DNA from: Cheiracanthium punctorium
Lineage: Eukaryota; Arthropoda; Arachnida; Araneae; Cheiracanthiidae
Reading direction: 5' to 3'
Assembly (NCBI GenBank): GCA_038373885.1
Contig: JAWZYV010012249.1
Span: 1 to 64,000 of the forward strand
DNA: 64,000 nucleotides
The position numbers and the translations under genes are program-made. Of this stretch, positions 31,411 to 43,101 are shown one piece after another (within the stretch, counting starts at the first letter, position 1; every line of letters starts with the position of its first letter). The notes beneath the pieces were generated by a model that was given only the letters and a program-made list of their open reading frames with translations, had not been told where the DNA came from and did not search any database.

Positions 31411-31984
31411 CAATGATGCCAATAAATTAATAAATGCTAACTTTCTGTACTTTCTATACCTGTTTTACTCCAAAAATGGACCTTTCAGCGTGACTTTGGC
31501 CCCCTGGTGGTCAAAATCCGAACTATTTTTTTTTAATCCAAACCCTATGGTCTAATTAGTTTTGCTGCAATTTGGTTTAGTTTGGCCCAATAGTTTTCTC
31601 ACAATCGGGCTCTAAACACTTCTACTTGAATTATAGCCACCTGTACATTGTAAAAATGAATACCAAATTTTTGTAGGCTTTCGTTAATCTTTTCAGAACT
31701 CTTTATTACCTCATCTTCAAGGAGGACGGTAATGTCCCAGCCAAACTTCAGATTAGGCACTTGAAAAAGCTAAATTTGTAATCCTTTCTTCTAATATCAT
31801 AACAGAGTAGGCAAACGACTGGTTCCAAGGAGGTCTTACTTATCTGGAAAGTCTTCATATAGGCAACAGCCGCATTGAAAAGATCGGAAGGCAGGCAATC
31901 TCTGACATAGTGAATTGAAATCGTTATGGCTTATCGATAACCGATTCGGAACGGTCCAGAGAAGGTTTCCCAACCCAGCCTATC

Positions 31985-32425
31985 AACTGAAGACATTAAG
32001 GCGAAACCCTCAGATGGAACATGAAGCTGAGTCCCATGTTATCCTATGAGAAAGTCCATTTCACTCATAGAATACAGAGTTATTAATATTTTGTCTCGCT
32101 TCTTTCTCCATCATTTAGATAATGGCACGATATATAGTTTGCCGTTCCTGAAATTTTGATATTTTCTCCGCCAATATATAAAAATATTCAATTACTTTTT
32201 GCAAAACCGTTTTTACAAATTTGTATCGAATGTTTAAACTGTTAACAGAAAAAAAATATCGAAATTTCAGATACGGCGGACTATACATCGTGTCAGTTGC
32301 TGGATGGTGGAGATAAAACCAGTACAAAACATTGATAATTGTGGATTCTATGATTGAAATCAATTTTCGCATAGGATAACATGGGACTCCGCAGTTTCAT
32401 CCGAGGGTTTCGTCTTAAGTCTCGA
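31985..32425. mobile_element. foldback MITE, arms about 160-180 bp
   Basis: The left arm has GGCGAAACCCTCAGATG, GAGTCCCATGTTATCCTATG, CATAGAATAC. The right arm, read in reverse complement, has GACGAAACCCTCGGATG, GAGTCCCATGTTATCCTATG, CATAGAATCC in the same order, then a long AT-rich match up to the centre. The spacer is about 75-100 bp. No coding. Superfamily unknown. Confidence 0.8.
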
Positions 32426-32429
32426 GTAA

Positions 32430-33195
32430 GTTTTTAAAACTTTCCAGGAAGGTTAAAAAGTGTTTATAATTTCTGTTTGTCTATCTGTCCGGCTGTCTCT
32501 CCGAAATGAGCATCGATGACTAAGAAATAAATATATGTTGTTCCAATGTACTGTACCATGTTCTTTATTGAAAATGGTGCATGTAGCCTTTATAGTTGTT
32601 CTACGGGAGCACCCAAAATTCAATGCATTTCATACTCAATGCAGTAAGGACTGCTAGCAGTCATTCTTTCAAGTGCATGTTAGGGATATTTGCCGATTTC
32701 CAACAAAACAAAGTTTATGTACGTTATTAAGCATTACAAAAGCTCTCCACCGAATTATTGTGGCTGTCTCATTTAAAGTTCTACAGGAGCATCCTAAAGA
32801 ATTCTAACCTATTATGGTCTAGATTAGTTAAGCGACATTAATCCATTGCAATCACAAATCAATAAGTATGCAAACAATTCTACTTGCTCTCTGTTCATTT
32901 AAAGGTGAAAAATAACATTCTTTTATGAGGTCTTGCAAAATTGCATTGTTAGTGATTATACATAGGTTTTGAGCTTATCCATGATTTGCTTGTCTTGTTT
33001 TATCCATGATTTGCTTGTCTTGTTTTATTTAATTTTTATTTTAATTAAAGAAAAGAAAAGAAAGAAAGTTGAAATTTGTGCACCGAATTCGGTTCCTCTC
33101 TTTTCATTGCGACTTCATTATGTTTTGTTTGGAGCAAGACTTGATTTTAAACATTCACTACAACTAGTCACAGAGGTCCATCTCACCTTAAACTG
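32430..33195. other. unassigned stretch
   Basis: No gene or terminal repeats recognised. CCATGATTTGCTTGTCTTG occurs twice in tandem at about 32978-33023. Confidence 0.4.
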
Positions 33196-33201
33196 AAATA
33201 C

Positions 33202-33380
33202 AGTGGAAGCTCTTTAATTCGAATTCGGTTAATTCGAATTTTCGATTAAATCGGACAATTCCAAAGCCCCCCCCAAAAAAAAAAATATAATCTTGTATTG
33301 GAATTAATGTCAAAAATAATCTGAACTAAATTTTTATCACTTCGGTTAATTCGAACTAAAAGTTTGACAAAAACATTCTT
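33202..33380 (+). mobile_element. pogo/Tigger-type end
   Basis: ACAGTGGAAGCTCTTTAATT followed by repeated GGTTAATTCGAA words is typical of the ends of pogo/Tigger elements. The opposite end was not found. Confidence 0.4.
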
Positions 33381-33479
33381 TTTCCTCATTTAGCGGGGCG
33401 GGGGGGGGATGAACACTTGGTTTATTATTTTGAGTGTCAGTCATCTGCATTTCTTTTCTATGTAAAGTGACACAAAAAT

Positions 33480-34680
33480 TCTGAGATGCTTTCATATTTT
33501 AAATGCTCACTAAAGTGCTATGTATTAAAAGAGTATCATAATCCATGAGTCGTCAATAGTTTTCTTCATAATTCTATTTAGAAAGTGTATCATTATTCAT
33601 GAGGACGCGCGTTTCTGCTTTGTTCGATAAAACCCTTTTTTGGAATCGAAATTCACATTAAAATCGTCTTCTAAAGTTGTTATATAATTTTCCCTAATCG
33701 TATTCAAACTATATTTCGCCTTCAGAAATACTGTTTGGAAAGTGTGTCATAATCCTTCACTGTACCATATTTGTCTTCCTTGTTCCGTAAAACTTTTCTT
33801 TGGAACTGTAATCTATATTAAATCGACTACTAAAACTGTTTTACAAGCTTCGATAGGCATTTTCTTACTGTTCTTACTGTACTTTTCCTGCAGGGTTTGC
33901 CAGTTTCTAGCAACGAATGGAAGATATCACAAATAAAAACTTTGTGGAAAAAACACACATAAAAATTTACTTATAACACGAAAAAAAATTGTGTTTTTAC
34001 GTTCTTTTTGTTTTTTGTTCTTTTGTTTTTCTTTTTTGTGTATGTTTGTGTTCGTGCGTTCTTTTTCGCTCTTTATTGTTATTATTATTTATTACTGTAC
34101 TTTTGTTTGCCTTTATTTTCTTTTCTTTTTGTCACATCCTCTTTTTTCCCCTTTCCTTTAACGTCCGCGGTTTTGTTCGCCTTTTCTTTTTTCCATGTGG
34201 CAACATGCTTGTTTGTTTATCTTTTTCAGTTCCCTCTGTTCAGTAAGACGAAGAGCTTTGACTGACGATGACCGAAAGAATTTTTAGTCGAAGCGATCTT
34301 ATCGTATTATAAGTAACTTTTTATGTGTGTTTTTTCCACAAAGTTTTCATTTATTTTATCGTTTAATACCAGTATTTTGAGGGGTTTTTGCCAATGGAAG
34401 ATATTGCCAATCTAAGTTGAGTGTTGGGGACTTATTATTTTTTTTTTGTACCAAATTGTGATAAATTATCAAAAATCGCAAAACTTGACGACTTTCAACA
34501 TTTTATTCTCCCCCCCCCTCCCCAACATCTGGCAGCCCTATTAAAAAATGAACGAAAACGTGTCGATGCAAATCGATCCACAAACATCAATGCTCAAACA
34601 TATGTCCACAAAAATGTCGACAGAAAAAAAAAATGGAGTGAACGAAATAGCACTCTAGGGCTAAATAGAAGAAATAATTA
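33480..34680 (-). mobile_element. old relic of the second Helitron family (copies C/D)
   Basis: Shares with copies C/D the words AGTGCTAT.TATTAAAA, TTTTTGGAATCGAAAT, ACTAAAACTGTTTTACAA, ATTATCAAAAATCGCAAAAC, TTTCAACATTTTATT, CATCTGGCA and AATAGCACTCTAGGGCTAAA in the same order and minus orientation. It is much more diverged than C versus D. A T-rich inverted-repeat element is inserted at 33931-34355. Confidence 0.65.
33931..34355. mobile_element. T-rich element with about 45-bp inverted ends
   Basis: The left end AACTTTGTGGAAAAAACACA then CATAAAAATTTACTTATAA is inverted at 34309-34354 (ATAAGTAACTTTTTATGTGT then GTTTTTTCCACAAAGTT). GAATGGAAGATAT before it and CAATGGAAGATAT after it may be a target duplication. 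The middle is strongly pyrimidine-rich on the plus strand and has low-complexity Phe-rich frames only. Confidence 0.7.
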
Positions 34681-34689
34681 AAAAAAGGT

Positions 34690-36155
34690 ACTTAGCTTTC
34701 ACATGAAGGTGAAAAAATATGAAAGCGCTAGATGTCACACGAAATCTCGACAACTGCGTTGAAAAAGTACGAATCAATTTCCGAGCAATTAGCATCACCA
34801 AGTTTAGAAATATGCATATCTTTCACTAGAAAAGAAAGGAATTTGGAGTTTGATTTTTCAAGTCCTCCAAAAATGTCATTTGTGTTTTCATAAAAAGATT
34901 TTTAAGATGATTTCTTTAATAAGTTCTAATGTAGGTGTGAAAAAAATTTTAGCAGAAAAATTGTTCTTTATCTTCAATGATGAGGTATTTTAAAATTAAA
35001 TTTCATGCTTGTCTTATTATTTGCAAAGTAAATTATTTATACATGTGGTTAAGATGAACAAATGCAATTTTAATACTGTTTACTTTGGTTGATTTGGTTG
35101 TCTGCTAGACACATGGAACATAAAATGGGTCAAATTTTCGAACTTTCAATTATAGGCTAAAATATAGAGCAGAGTGAGATGATTCCATGCATATCTAATT
35201 TGTGTCGGTTTTGAATATATAAACACTCAAAATATGGCTTTTAAAAATGTAAACAAACATGGTTTGGTTTTAATAAGGCTTTAATTTTTAGCCTGTTTCT
35301 CAAAATGTATATTTTTATGCTTCGGCACTTTTCTAAAAATCTGTTTCAGGTAAACAGTTGGAATTTTCCAAAATTGTTAAATTAACTCATTTCTTTAAAA
35401 ATACCTACATTAAAGACCTGGCCGGAAAAATTAAAAAAATAATGACTCTTTTTATTCGTTTATTTTTTAGTATTTTTAAAGTTTTTCAGTAAAATATATT
35501 TAACTTCATTTCTTTTTATCCAAAATGAAAATTGCTTCTTATTATTTTCAGATAGCATGTTTTCTGATACCATACAAAATTTTAAGGTGATAAACTCAGT
35601 AGTTTTTTAGAAAAGTGTACGAAACTCACGCATTGTTCAAAAATTTTCGTTCTTACTAAGCAGTTCTTAAAAAGCAATTTATGAATCAAATTATTTTTTT
35701 TTTTTCATTTTATATGTTGACTATAATGTATGTATGTGTGGAGTGTACAAAAAAAATCATTTCTATTTTTAAATAAAATACATGATGTTAAATCTTTTGC
35801 AAAAATTGCCTCTTTTTACTCGTCGTGGTATTCCATGTGCCCTTAAAGAGCACTGCCTTGAATTTAACTGGAAAATGAGTATTAAAAGTAAATCATGTTT
35901 GTCAAATATAAAGAATATTATAATAATTAATGTAAAAACATTCCTTGGATTATAATAATAAGTAATCAAAGTGCTTTTAACAATAGTATTAAGTAATTAA
36001 ATATTAATAGGAATATTAAGGAATAATATTCAGTAAATTATTCAGTAATGTTTACGAATACATTTCATGATTAAGCTACTGAAAATATCACGACAAATCT
36101 ATTGAGTGCATTCCCAAATTCTCTATAAATTTTAGTCAGGCTTATGTGACAGCTC
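34690..36155. other. AT-rich unassigned stretch
   Basis: No gene, terminal repeat or known repeat family recognised; possibly unique intergenic DNA. Confidence 0.5.
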
Positions 36156-36159
36156 TAAG

Positions 36160-36460
36160 GCAATCTTATCAATGAATATTTCTTCTAATAATCTAACTTT
36201 AATCTGGCAATGGTTATTCTGAATGCCTCAATGGGCCAAGAGGGAAGATAAATAATGCCAGTTTGGCATGATATATAACCATTAGTTCCGCAGTAATTGA
36301 GTCCCTGACACACAAATATGATTTTCTGCTTCTTAGGCCCAGAGTAGTTACGGTTACTTAAGTAAAATATCCAAGATTCCTTCAAAGGCTTAATTTCATT
36401 TTGTCACTAGATTTAAGCTTTTGCTTCTCTAAAAATGATGCCCGTACCTTTTCATAGTAT
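36160..36460 (+). repeat. dispersed repeat, partner of 39115-39430
   Basis: About 300 bp aligned by eye with 39115-39430: AATATTTCTTCTAATAA, GGTTATTCTGAATGCC, CAGTAATTG, ACAAATATGAT, AAGATTCCTTCAAA/GAGATTCCTTCAAA, CACTAGATAT-like and GCTTTTGCTTCT. Direct orientation, diverged; the 66-codon minus frame inside is broken in the partner. Confidence 0.7.
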
Positions 36461-36872
36461 ACTTTTTCTGAGTAAATCCTAGAAGACTCCTTGAAATGCT
36501 AATCCCCCCTAAATAATTATCCCCCACCCCTCCCTAGGTATCTTTCATCCAAGTTATCAGTGGTCGTTTTAATCATTGTCTATACAGGAAAGTTCACCCG
36601 TTTATGAACAAGGATACATTCTGTACATCTGTACAAGGATTCCATTTCATTTTCCGGGCTGGTTTTATTTTGCCCACCCTACACGTACATGTGTGTATAT
36701 TCAAATATGAAACAGGTTTGAACAGAAATGCTTGAAATTTTCAGAGCTCATTGATTTTTTTTTTTTGATAAGGGACGGAAATACGTAACTAATATAGCAT
36801 TTAAATTTCAGTAAAAATAAATATTGTACATATTATATATAATTATTTTATATTGATATATATATATACATA
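36461..36872. other. unassigned, AT-rich
   Basis: No recognisable feature apart from short TA runs near 36835-36870. Confidence 0.4.
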
Positions 36873-37150
36873 TGATGACTCTTGGGATGAGTCATGTTGA
36901 TTTTAGACAGGAATGAGACCGTCTTAAGAAACAGAAATTCTTTATTATCGTTTCATTGTACAGTGTACAGTCGCAGTCGGCGAAGTCATAGAAGACCTAA
37001 GACCATTGAAGCATCGTCCCACGAGTTTTCGGTTAAATAGACCTGTTTCTTCAGTTTACCGCTAGAGGGCCAAAGGTGGTACATTAATTATAATTGGCTT
37101 AAGCTTTGATTACAGTTTCACCTGCCCATTGACGCCATTGACAAAGGAGA
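36873..37150 (-). repeat. possible solo LTR
   Basis: The left edge TGATGACTCTTGGGATGAGT lies beside a TA run. On the minus strand AATAAAGAATTTCTG is followed about 70 bases later by ...GAGTCATCA, as in the 3' part of an LTR. The other end is not defined and no polypurine tract supports it. Confidence 0.3.
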
Positions 37151-38044
37151 ATCCATATGACAGCAAAAAAAGGTTTCTGGCGGGAAGTCCGAGATAAAAA
37201 TTAAAGACTAAAATTAAAGATAACATTTGAAAACAGATCAAAAGTGAGATGTTGTAGGTAGTCAAAGGATTGAGGCATAGCATTAAAAAAGATTTTTAAA
37301 AAAATAATTAATATAAAAATATTTTACAAATCTGTTTGGTTAATTTTTCAGTATTAAAATAAAATTTGAAAATAGTAAATAAAATAATAAATATACTAAG
37401 CACACTAAGTTATTAGACAAACATAAAAATATTTTAATTTCACATAAAAATCATTTAATGGATTTTAAATTTTAAATTACATTGAGGATGTATACAAAAA
37501 GAATATATAAAATATTACTTGCTTGGATATCGGTTTTTGTGAATAATAGTTTGTTAATAACAATAAATATAAATCAGTTTCAAAATACTGGAGATTCTGA
37601 TGAAAATATAACATTGATAATTGACTTTACCAACTGTAAGTCAGCGCTCTAGCATTTTCGTCTCTGAGTGCACAATGTGTGTTTACATTCAGCGCATACG
37701 TACACTTTCTTAAGAACGAATGTAGCACAAAGAGGAGAAAGTAAACGCTCTGCCGCAATAGAGTATAGCATGCTTACTATTTTTGTCTCTTTCTCTCTGG
37801 CGATCTATCCGGAAGCTCTCTCCGTCTGTTAAAATCCAAAATCGTCCCAGCCTCATCATGACGCTATTGCCGTGACACGACCTTGAAATTTCACTCTCAA
37901 CGCGCCTAAAGAAGTTTCACTTCAAAAATTATTTTCGTATTACTTACATTCAATCTCCAGAAAATTTTAATTCATATAAAATTCTGTACTTTTTTTTACA
38001 TAACTTTGTAATTTACTGTACAAATTTATGACCGATATGTAATA
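37151..38044. other. unassigned; GC-richer patch at 37640-37920
   Basis: Mostly AT-rich. 37640-37920 has balanced composition (CAGCGCTCTAGC, TCCGTCTGTTAAAATCC), which could be a SINE-like unit or regulatory DNA; not resolved. Confidence 0.3.
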
Positions 38045-38400
38045 AAAGCATTGACTACGTCCCACAAAGGACTAGTTTTAAACTCCGTTCCTTTAAGAAC
38101 AGGGAAAGTGCGGCAGCATTACATGGCCAGTGCTTGTGAGGGTGAACTGCTGCGGGACCGTGTACGCTAATGGGAGCTGGTGCACGTAAAATCTGTTTGT
38201 GGCTCCGATGTCCTCCATGTTAAAAAACGAAACCTTTAGGTCTGCTGATTTCAGGTGCTAGGTCTCTCATCTAGAAATAGCTCAAAATTAGAAGACCTGG
38301 AGGTAAGTCGGTCTCCCTCCCACTAGGGCTCACTAAAAAGACGTTTCTCCCTTTCGCCCATCGCCGTCCTTTAAGGATGATCTGGCACAGTTCCATGGTT
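38045..38400 (+). repeat. GC-richer SINE-like repeat, copy 1
   Basis: Shares GGGACCGTGTACGCTAATGG, GAGCTGGTGCACGTAAAATC and TGGCTCC.ATGTCCTCCA with 52850-53170. Further on come ATTTCAGG.G.T.GGTC and a terminal CTAGGGCTCACTAAAAA (copy 2: CTGGGGCCCAATAAAAA). A diverged minus-strand member lies at 54150-54500. No protein coding; the 3' AATAAAAA/CTAAAAA tails suggest retroposition. Confidence 0.7.
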
Positions 38401-38529
38401 TACAGACGGCAGTAGAAACAACAACAATAGCAACAAGCCTTGGATCCACATTCCTTTATCTTCTAAAACGAAATGCACAACTGTAGAGAAAATTTTATTT
38501 CAAATGTCTGTGCAAAAAGAAGTCAAATT

Positions 38530-38920
38530 TCAATTAAAGCGAATCATTTGATAATAACTAGCATTTTATGTTGCTACAAGTTAGACACGTTGTGTATACA
38601 CCTTCAGTTTTATTTCATTATAATCCAAAATATATTTCTTCTGGCAGAACTATGTGTATGTATCAAAAGTAAAATATGAGTTTGCAAACAGAAGAGAGTC
38701 GTTTTTAACCTTTGGTGGGAAATCGTTAGGTAGGAATATTTTTTTTTAGCTCTATGTCAAAACAAAAGGTACTTTTCCTCAAAAAAATTACACCTGGGGT
38801 CTTTGAGTGCAAATTCTGACGAACTTGACCTAAAAATGTGTTAAAATAAAATATCTTCATAGTCAAGGGAATATCATATTTATCATAATACCACACTGTT
38901 TTGCAGTTTTCCATGCTACT
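38530..38920 (+). repeat. dispersed repeat, partner of 5550-5960
   Basis: Same ordered words as 5550-5960, notably CTATGTCAAAACAAAAGGTA and CTTTTCCTCA, ending near a CATACTGTT/CACACTGTT word. Confidence 0.5.
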
Positions 38921-39114
38921 TGGGCAGGAATAAGACTATTTTTTATTCATTCTATAACAACAAGGAGTTTTTAAGAACAGGTCTATTTAAAGCATTGACA
39001 AGGTAAATATTCAGATTCTTCTCATTGATTCATCTAATAATTAAACTAAACTAAACAATAGGGCAAATGCATTATTAATTTCCTTAATAGTTTTAGTCAA
39101 TCAATCAAACAAAC

Positions 39115-39430
39115 ACAATCTTGTCAATAAATATTTCTTCTAATAAGCAAACTTTCACCTGTCAACGGTTATTCTGAATGCCCCCAACGGACCGAGGAGA
39201 AAGATAGATAATACCATTTTGACTTCATATACAGCCATTAGTTACGCAGTAATTGCTTTCCTGGAGCACAAATATGATCTTCGGCGTCTTTGACAACGCT
39301 AACATCCCAGAGTAGCATCCATTATTTAAGTAAAAGGTACGAGATTCCTTCAAATGCTAAATCTCATTTAGTCACTAGATATAGGCTTTTGCTTCTTTAG
39401 AAAACGTTACCCGTAACGTTTCAAAAAATA
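39115..39430 (+). repeat. dispersed repeat, partner of 36160-36460
   Basis: Second copy of the 300-bp repeat, about 2.96 kb downstream in the same orientation. It includes an extra GACAACGCTAACATCCC relative to the partner. Confidence 0.7.
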
Positions 39431-40337
39431 TCATATTTCTGCAACGTAGTTTACTTGGATAGTTACGGTAGCATTTTGTTTTTCAACATTTTCCATGATA
39501 TTTTTAAACTAATATTTTGAATTTTATTTTTTTATAATCCGAAAGCATATTTCACTCATATAATAGGGTAACATGGAGTAAATGAGTATGAAAGCAGACA
39601 TTTTTTTTTATTCATTGACTATTTTCTGCCATTAATGATGTTAACATGAGGATTTTTGTGTTGCATTATGCATGCATTCATCATCATCAGCTGAAATGAT
39701 TAAAATATATAGCACATTTCTATCATGCTCTTCATAAAAACAAGAATGAAATTTTAATTGTTTAAACCAATATAAGATGCATAAATTTTTCTTTTGTATA
39801 TGTAAATTTTAAAATCTTATTTTTTCCGTTGAAAAAGCCATTCCATTTGACTTTTAGAAGGAAATGATACTCTTATATATTCTGAAGAAAGCGATAATTG
39901 AATTCTTGCAGATATCTGCATTACCAAAGAAAAATTTTTGTTCATTCTTTTAAGGAATGCATATATATATGTGTTTTGTGTGTGTGTGTGTGTGTGTGGT
40001 TGTTGCTTCGAAAATCCAACTTAGCTTTTAAAAACAATTTTCTGGCTTTTATTTCATTAAACATAACCTCATATTAATTAAAAAGCCAAAAAAATATTAA
40101 TTTTGCCATAACTTATGGACGATTTCAATCCTACGATTCACTTTTATCTTCGAGCTTTAGAGCAAAAATATGGCGAAATAATAACTTGCATATATACCAC
40201 ATATAAATAAAAATGCATGACAGTGTACACTTGAAATGAAACATGAAACTCCATTGGATCGGGATGTTGTAGTGATTAGTAGAACGTTCGCGAAGCGTGT
40301 GCGAATAGTATGAAAAAGCGGAGCTCGCCTCTCACAG
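39431..40337. other. AT-rich unassigned stretch
   Basis: A (GT)n run near 39977-39998 is the only distinct feature. Confidence 0.4.
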
Positions 40338-40852
40338 TCAGTTCAATTTTAACACAGTCATTCATTATAGAGCAAGCGCATTGAGATCTGTGTTGAAGCA
40401 TGCGTTCTTGTTTGGCTTTCGAAGCTAATTTTGAAAGCTGTTTGTGAATTCTTTGTTGTTGTCTTCTGAGAAACAGTTGAGATTTCCACTCGAGAATTTC
40501 CCATGAGTTTCAAACTGTGGAAGTATTTTATGATATAAGAAATACAGTATTTGAAGAAGCCTCAGTTAGTTGCTGACTTTTATAAATCAAGTTATTGTTT
40601 CTTAATTCTTGCAAATTTTTCGTCGAATTTCCAGTACTAATAAAATTTGTGATTTGTCCTCTCAGCTGGATTGATTACGAGAACTTTCCATATACACTAG
40701 GCGAATCAACCAGTAATTAGAACTACTGCATTGGGTGATGTACTTGTTCCTGATATTTTTAAAAACCAGCATGCATAATCCAAATTTCCAAACTGGCACA
40801 GCTAGTTTTGATTAAAGCAATGGAGTTCGAAAACCCCAGAATAGATTTGAAG
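40338..40852 (+). other. speculative promoter plus first exon
   Basis: Composition here is less AT-biased than its surroundings and no repeat partner was found. TCAGTT at 40338-40343 fits the arthropod initiator. An ATG at 40820 in context AAGCAATGG opens MEFENPRIDLK and runs straight into AAG|GTAACC, a good 5' splice site at 40853; without splicing it stops after six more codons. No protein family is recognised, and there are upstream ATGs. Purely a candidate. Confidence 0.2.
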
Positions 40853-41035
40853 GTAACCAATATTTTTCTGTAACACCCAGTATTGCGTAGCTGTTATCTT
40901 GATATTTCCTTTTAGTAAAGGTTAGATAACTTTATAAACGCTCCATGGTCTAAAAATGAATTTTGAACAATTTTTATAAGGAAAATATTTCTTTTAAAAA
41001 ATATATATGCAGTCAAACCTTGTCAGAAAGTTAGT

Positions 41036-42104
41036 AATTTGATACTCTATGAGAACTGTCAAAAACATTACTTTTGATTATATCCTAAGTTACAAATCTC
41101 TAAAGTCTAAAAAAAAACATATTTTGTTGAAAATGTTTCAGCAGAATTAAAATAAATTCCCGCGGCATGTTCTTAATTCCTTATCAAGACATAAATAAAT
41201 TAAAACCATTTCCATATTTTAGGGTTGCGAATGTCCAAATTTTTATAAGGAAAATATTTCTTTAAAAAAAATATATACAGTCAAACCTCGTTAGTGCATC
41301 ACTCTCGGGATTGCGTTAAGGGGAGTGACGTCTTAGGCGGAGTTGCCCAATTATTATATAAAGTTTAAAATCTTTATATAATAATTGTGCCTAAAATTAA
41401 CTTGCATAACAATTTATATAAATTAGTAGAATAAGAAATTACATTAATAAATCGGATGACATATTAAGGAAATTGTAAGTAAAGATGGCACTCCGTACTT
41501 ATAGTTTAACTGTAAAATCTGTCCTATTGAATGTGCCATTGTACGGAATGTCGAAGAAAAGTCCGGGATGAATTCCTAAAATGGGTTGATAAGGTATCTT
41601 TGTAAGGAAAAAGGCTGAGAGTCGTGCTCAACAGAAATAAAGTGGTTTTGGTAGATAGCCTTAATAAGGAAATGGGACCGAGTTTCTATATTGCATTCTC
41701 CAAAGTGACGTCTTAACTGCGTTGAAAGTCGTTGAAAAAACAGTGACCCAATAAACGGAGTACAGTAAGTGAAAAGGCGTATTAAAAAGTTCGGGACTTC
41801 TGAAAGAGGATGCAATATGCGGAGTGACGTCTTATTCAGGTGACTTACTGACGAGATTTGACTGTAGATATTTTTTAAAAAGAAATATTTTTCTTATAAA
41901 AATTTGGTCATTCGCAACCCTAAAATATGGAAATGGTTTTAATTTATTTATCTCTTGATAAGGAATTAAGAACACACCATGGGAATTTATTTTAATACTG
42001 TGAAAACATATTCAACAAAATATGTTTTTTTAGATTTTAGAGATTTGTTACTTAGGATATAATCAAAAGTAATGTTTTTGACAGTTCTCATAGAGTATCA
42101 AATT
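41036..42104. repeat. foldback with 240-bp arms around a pogo-type MITE
   Basis: The left arm 41036-41275 and right arm 41867-42104 are inverted copies: TTTGATACTCTATGAGAACT, CATTACTTTTGATTATATCC, AATTCC.TATCAAGA.ATAA and CATATTTTAGGGTTGCGAAT occur in both. The centre is the pogo-type MITE. In addition 40972-41019 is a direct copy of 41241-41288, that is, arm end plus MITE tip. Confidence 0.9.
41278..41864. mobile_element. pogo/Tc1-type MITE with TA duplication
   Basis: Ends CAGTCAAACCTCGTTAGTGC and, reverse-complemented, CAGTCAAATCTCGTCAGTAA. Flanked by TA at 41276-41277 and 41865-41866. A GGAGTGACGTCTTA word lies near both ends in inverted arrangement. 587 bp; the 79-codon minus frame inside is unrecognised. 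Confidence 0.85.
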
Positions 42105-42398
42105 AAAAACGCAACATCTCAAATTAAGGTGACTTAATATCTCATAACTATGACATCATTATGTTCCATTGCTCTAAAATTCAAGATAATAGCTTTGAAA
42201 ACATAAAAATTAATTCCTCGTATATGTATTGGAGATTGCAGAGTAGCGGTAAGTGGTTTCATCATACAGAATATTTTATAGGGCATAATCAAGTTTCGAT
42301 ACTTGAAAGGCATCTTCATTTTTTCAAAAAAGAAATTGCCTTTCAAGTAACGTTACTAAAACTCAATTCACTCAGTTGTTTTTAAACTTACTTGTTAT

Positions 42399-42672
42399 CA
42401 ACAGAAACTCGAACCTTACCATTTATAGAGAAGAACCCCCCAAAAAGATTCAAATATTAATTCACTCGGGAAATGACCATAAAACACTTTCAAACCGATG
42501 TAAAGGAATTTTACATAAAAATAAAAATTCAGTTTCAAGAGTATTCAAAATCTCAGTTAAAGAATCTCTTGTTAATTGGAATTCTAATTATACTAATTAC
42601 CTTGCTTACTGAATAATGGATTGGTTTTCAGTCTACATGGCAGATATTTTACACTTTAAGTGAGTGCAAAAT
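42399..42672 (+). repeat. three-copy repeat, copy 1
   Basis: Shared words with copies 2 and 3: ACAGAAAC/ACAGAAGC, ATATTAATTCACTCG, GAAATGA.CATAAA, GTATTCAAAATC, TTGTTAATT..., CTAATTA.ACTAATTACCTT, ACTGAATAAT and TTTACACTTTAAGTG. The central palindrome of the other copies is partly lost here (TAATTGGAATTCTAATTA). Confidence 0.8.
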
Positions 42673-43101
42673 TCTACTAATCTTCGGCTTTTTCTAAGTA
42701 ACTCTAGCCCGTATAGGTGCATAAGCTTTATGTTTTTAATCGTGTTTTTCAATGGTTTTTATACTGTACAAGTATGTTTGAAAATACATTAATTTGAAAT
42801 AATTAAATTTGTTATATCTTAAGCACTAAGCATCAAAGAGCTTTTTCATTTAATAGGTGTTATAAAAAAAGATGTCACTATTGTTTGTATAGAATAAACA
42901 ATGTCATTTGTCTCTGATAGGTTTTGTATTTCCTCAGAATAAATTGATTTGCTACATAATAAATGTATTTGAATACTCGTTCAGATATGTGATATGTGTT
43001 TGGTAGACATATAAGCAGGGATCTTGAGTTTTAATTAATTGCGTAACAATTGAGTCCCCTAAAAGTAATTCTGATTCTGGCAAAATTCATCTATTTTGTA
43101 T

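Larger units (their letters stand above)
29951..31643 (+). mobile_element. Tc3/mariner-like transposon with long inverted ends
   Basis: The left end (CTAGGTGGCCATAAATAAAG, then GTTTAGAGC-like and GAGAAAACTGTCGAGCCAAA) is inverted at the right end (complement begins CAGGTGGCTATAATTCAAG). The inverted ends extend about 200 bp: AAAGTACAGAAAGT occurs at 30141-30154 and inverted near 31445-31460. Flanked by TA on both sides (29949-29950, 31644-31645). It carries a dead transposase and an inserted SINE. Confidence 0.8.

Noticed and set aside
33989..34265. Phe/Cys-rich 85-codon frames resembling membrane segments
   Set aside because: They come from a T-rich tract inside an inverted-repeat element and occur in two overlapping frames.
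36185..36385. 66-codon minus-strand frame as a gene
   Set aside because: It lies in a dispersed repeat whose second copy (39115-39430) breaks the frame.
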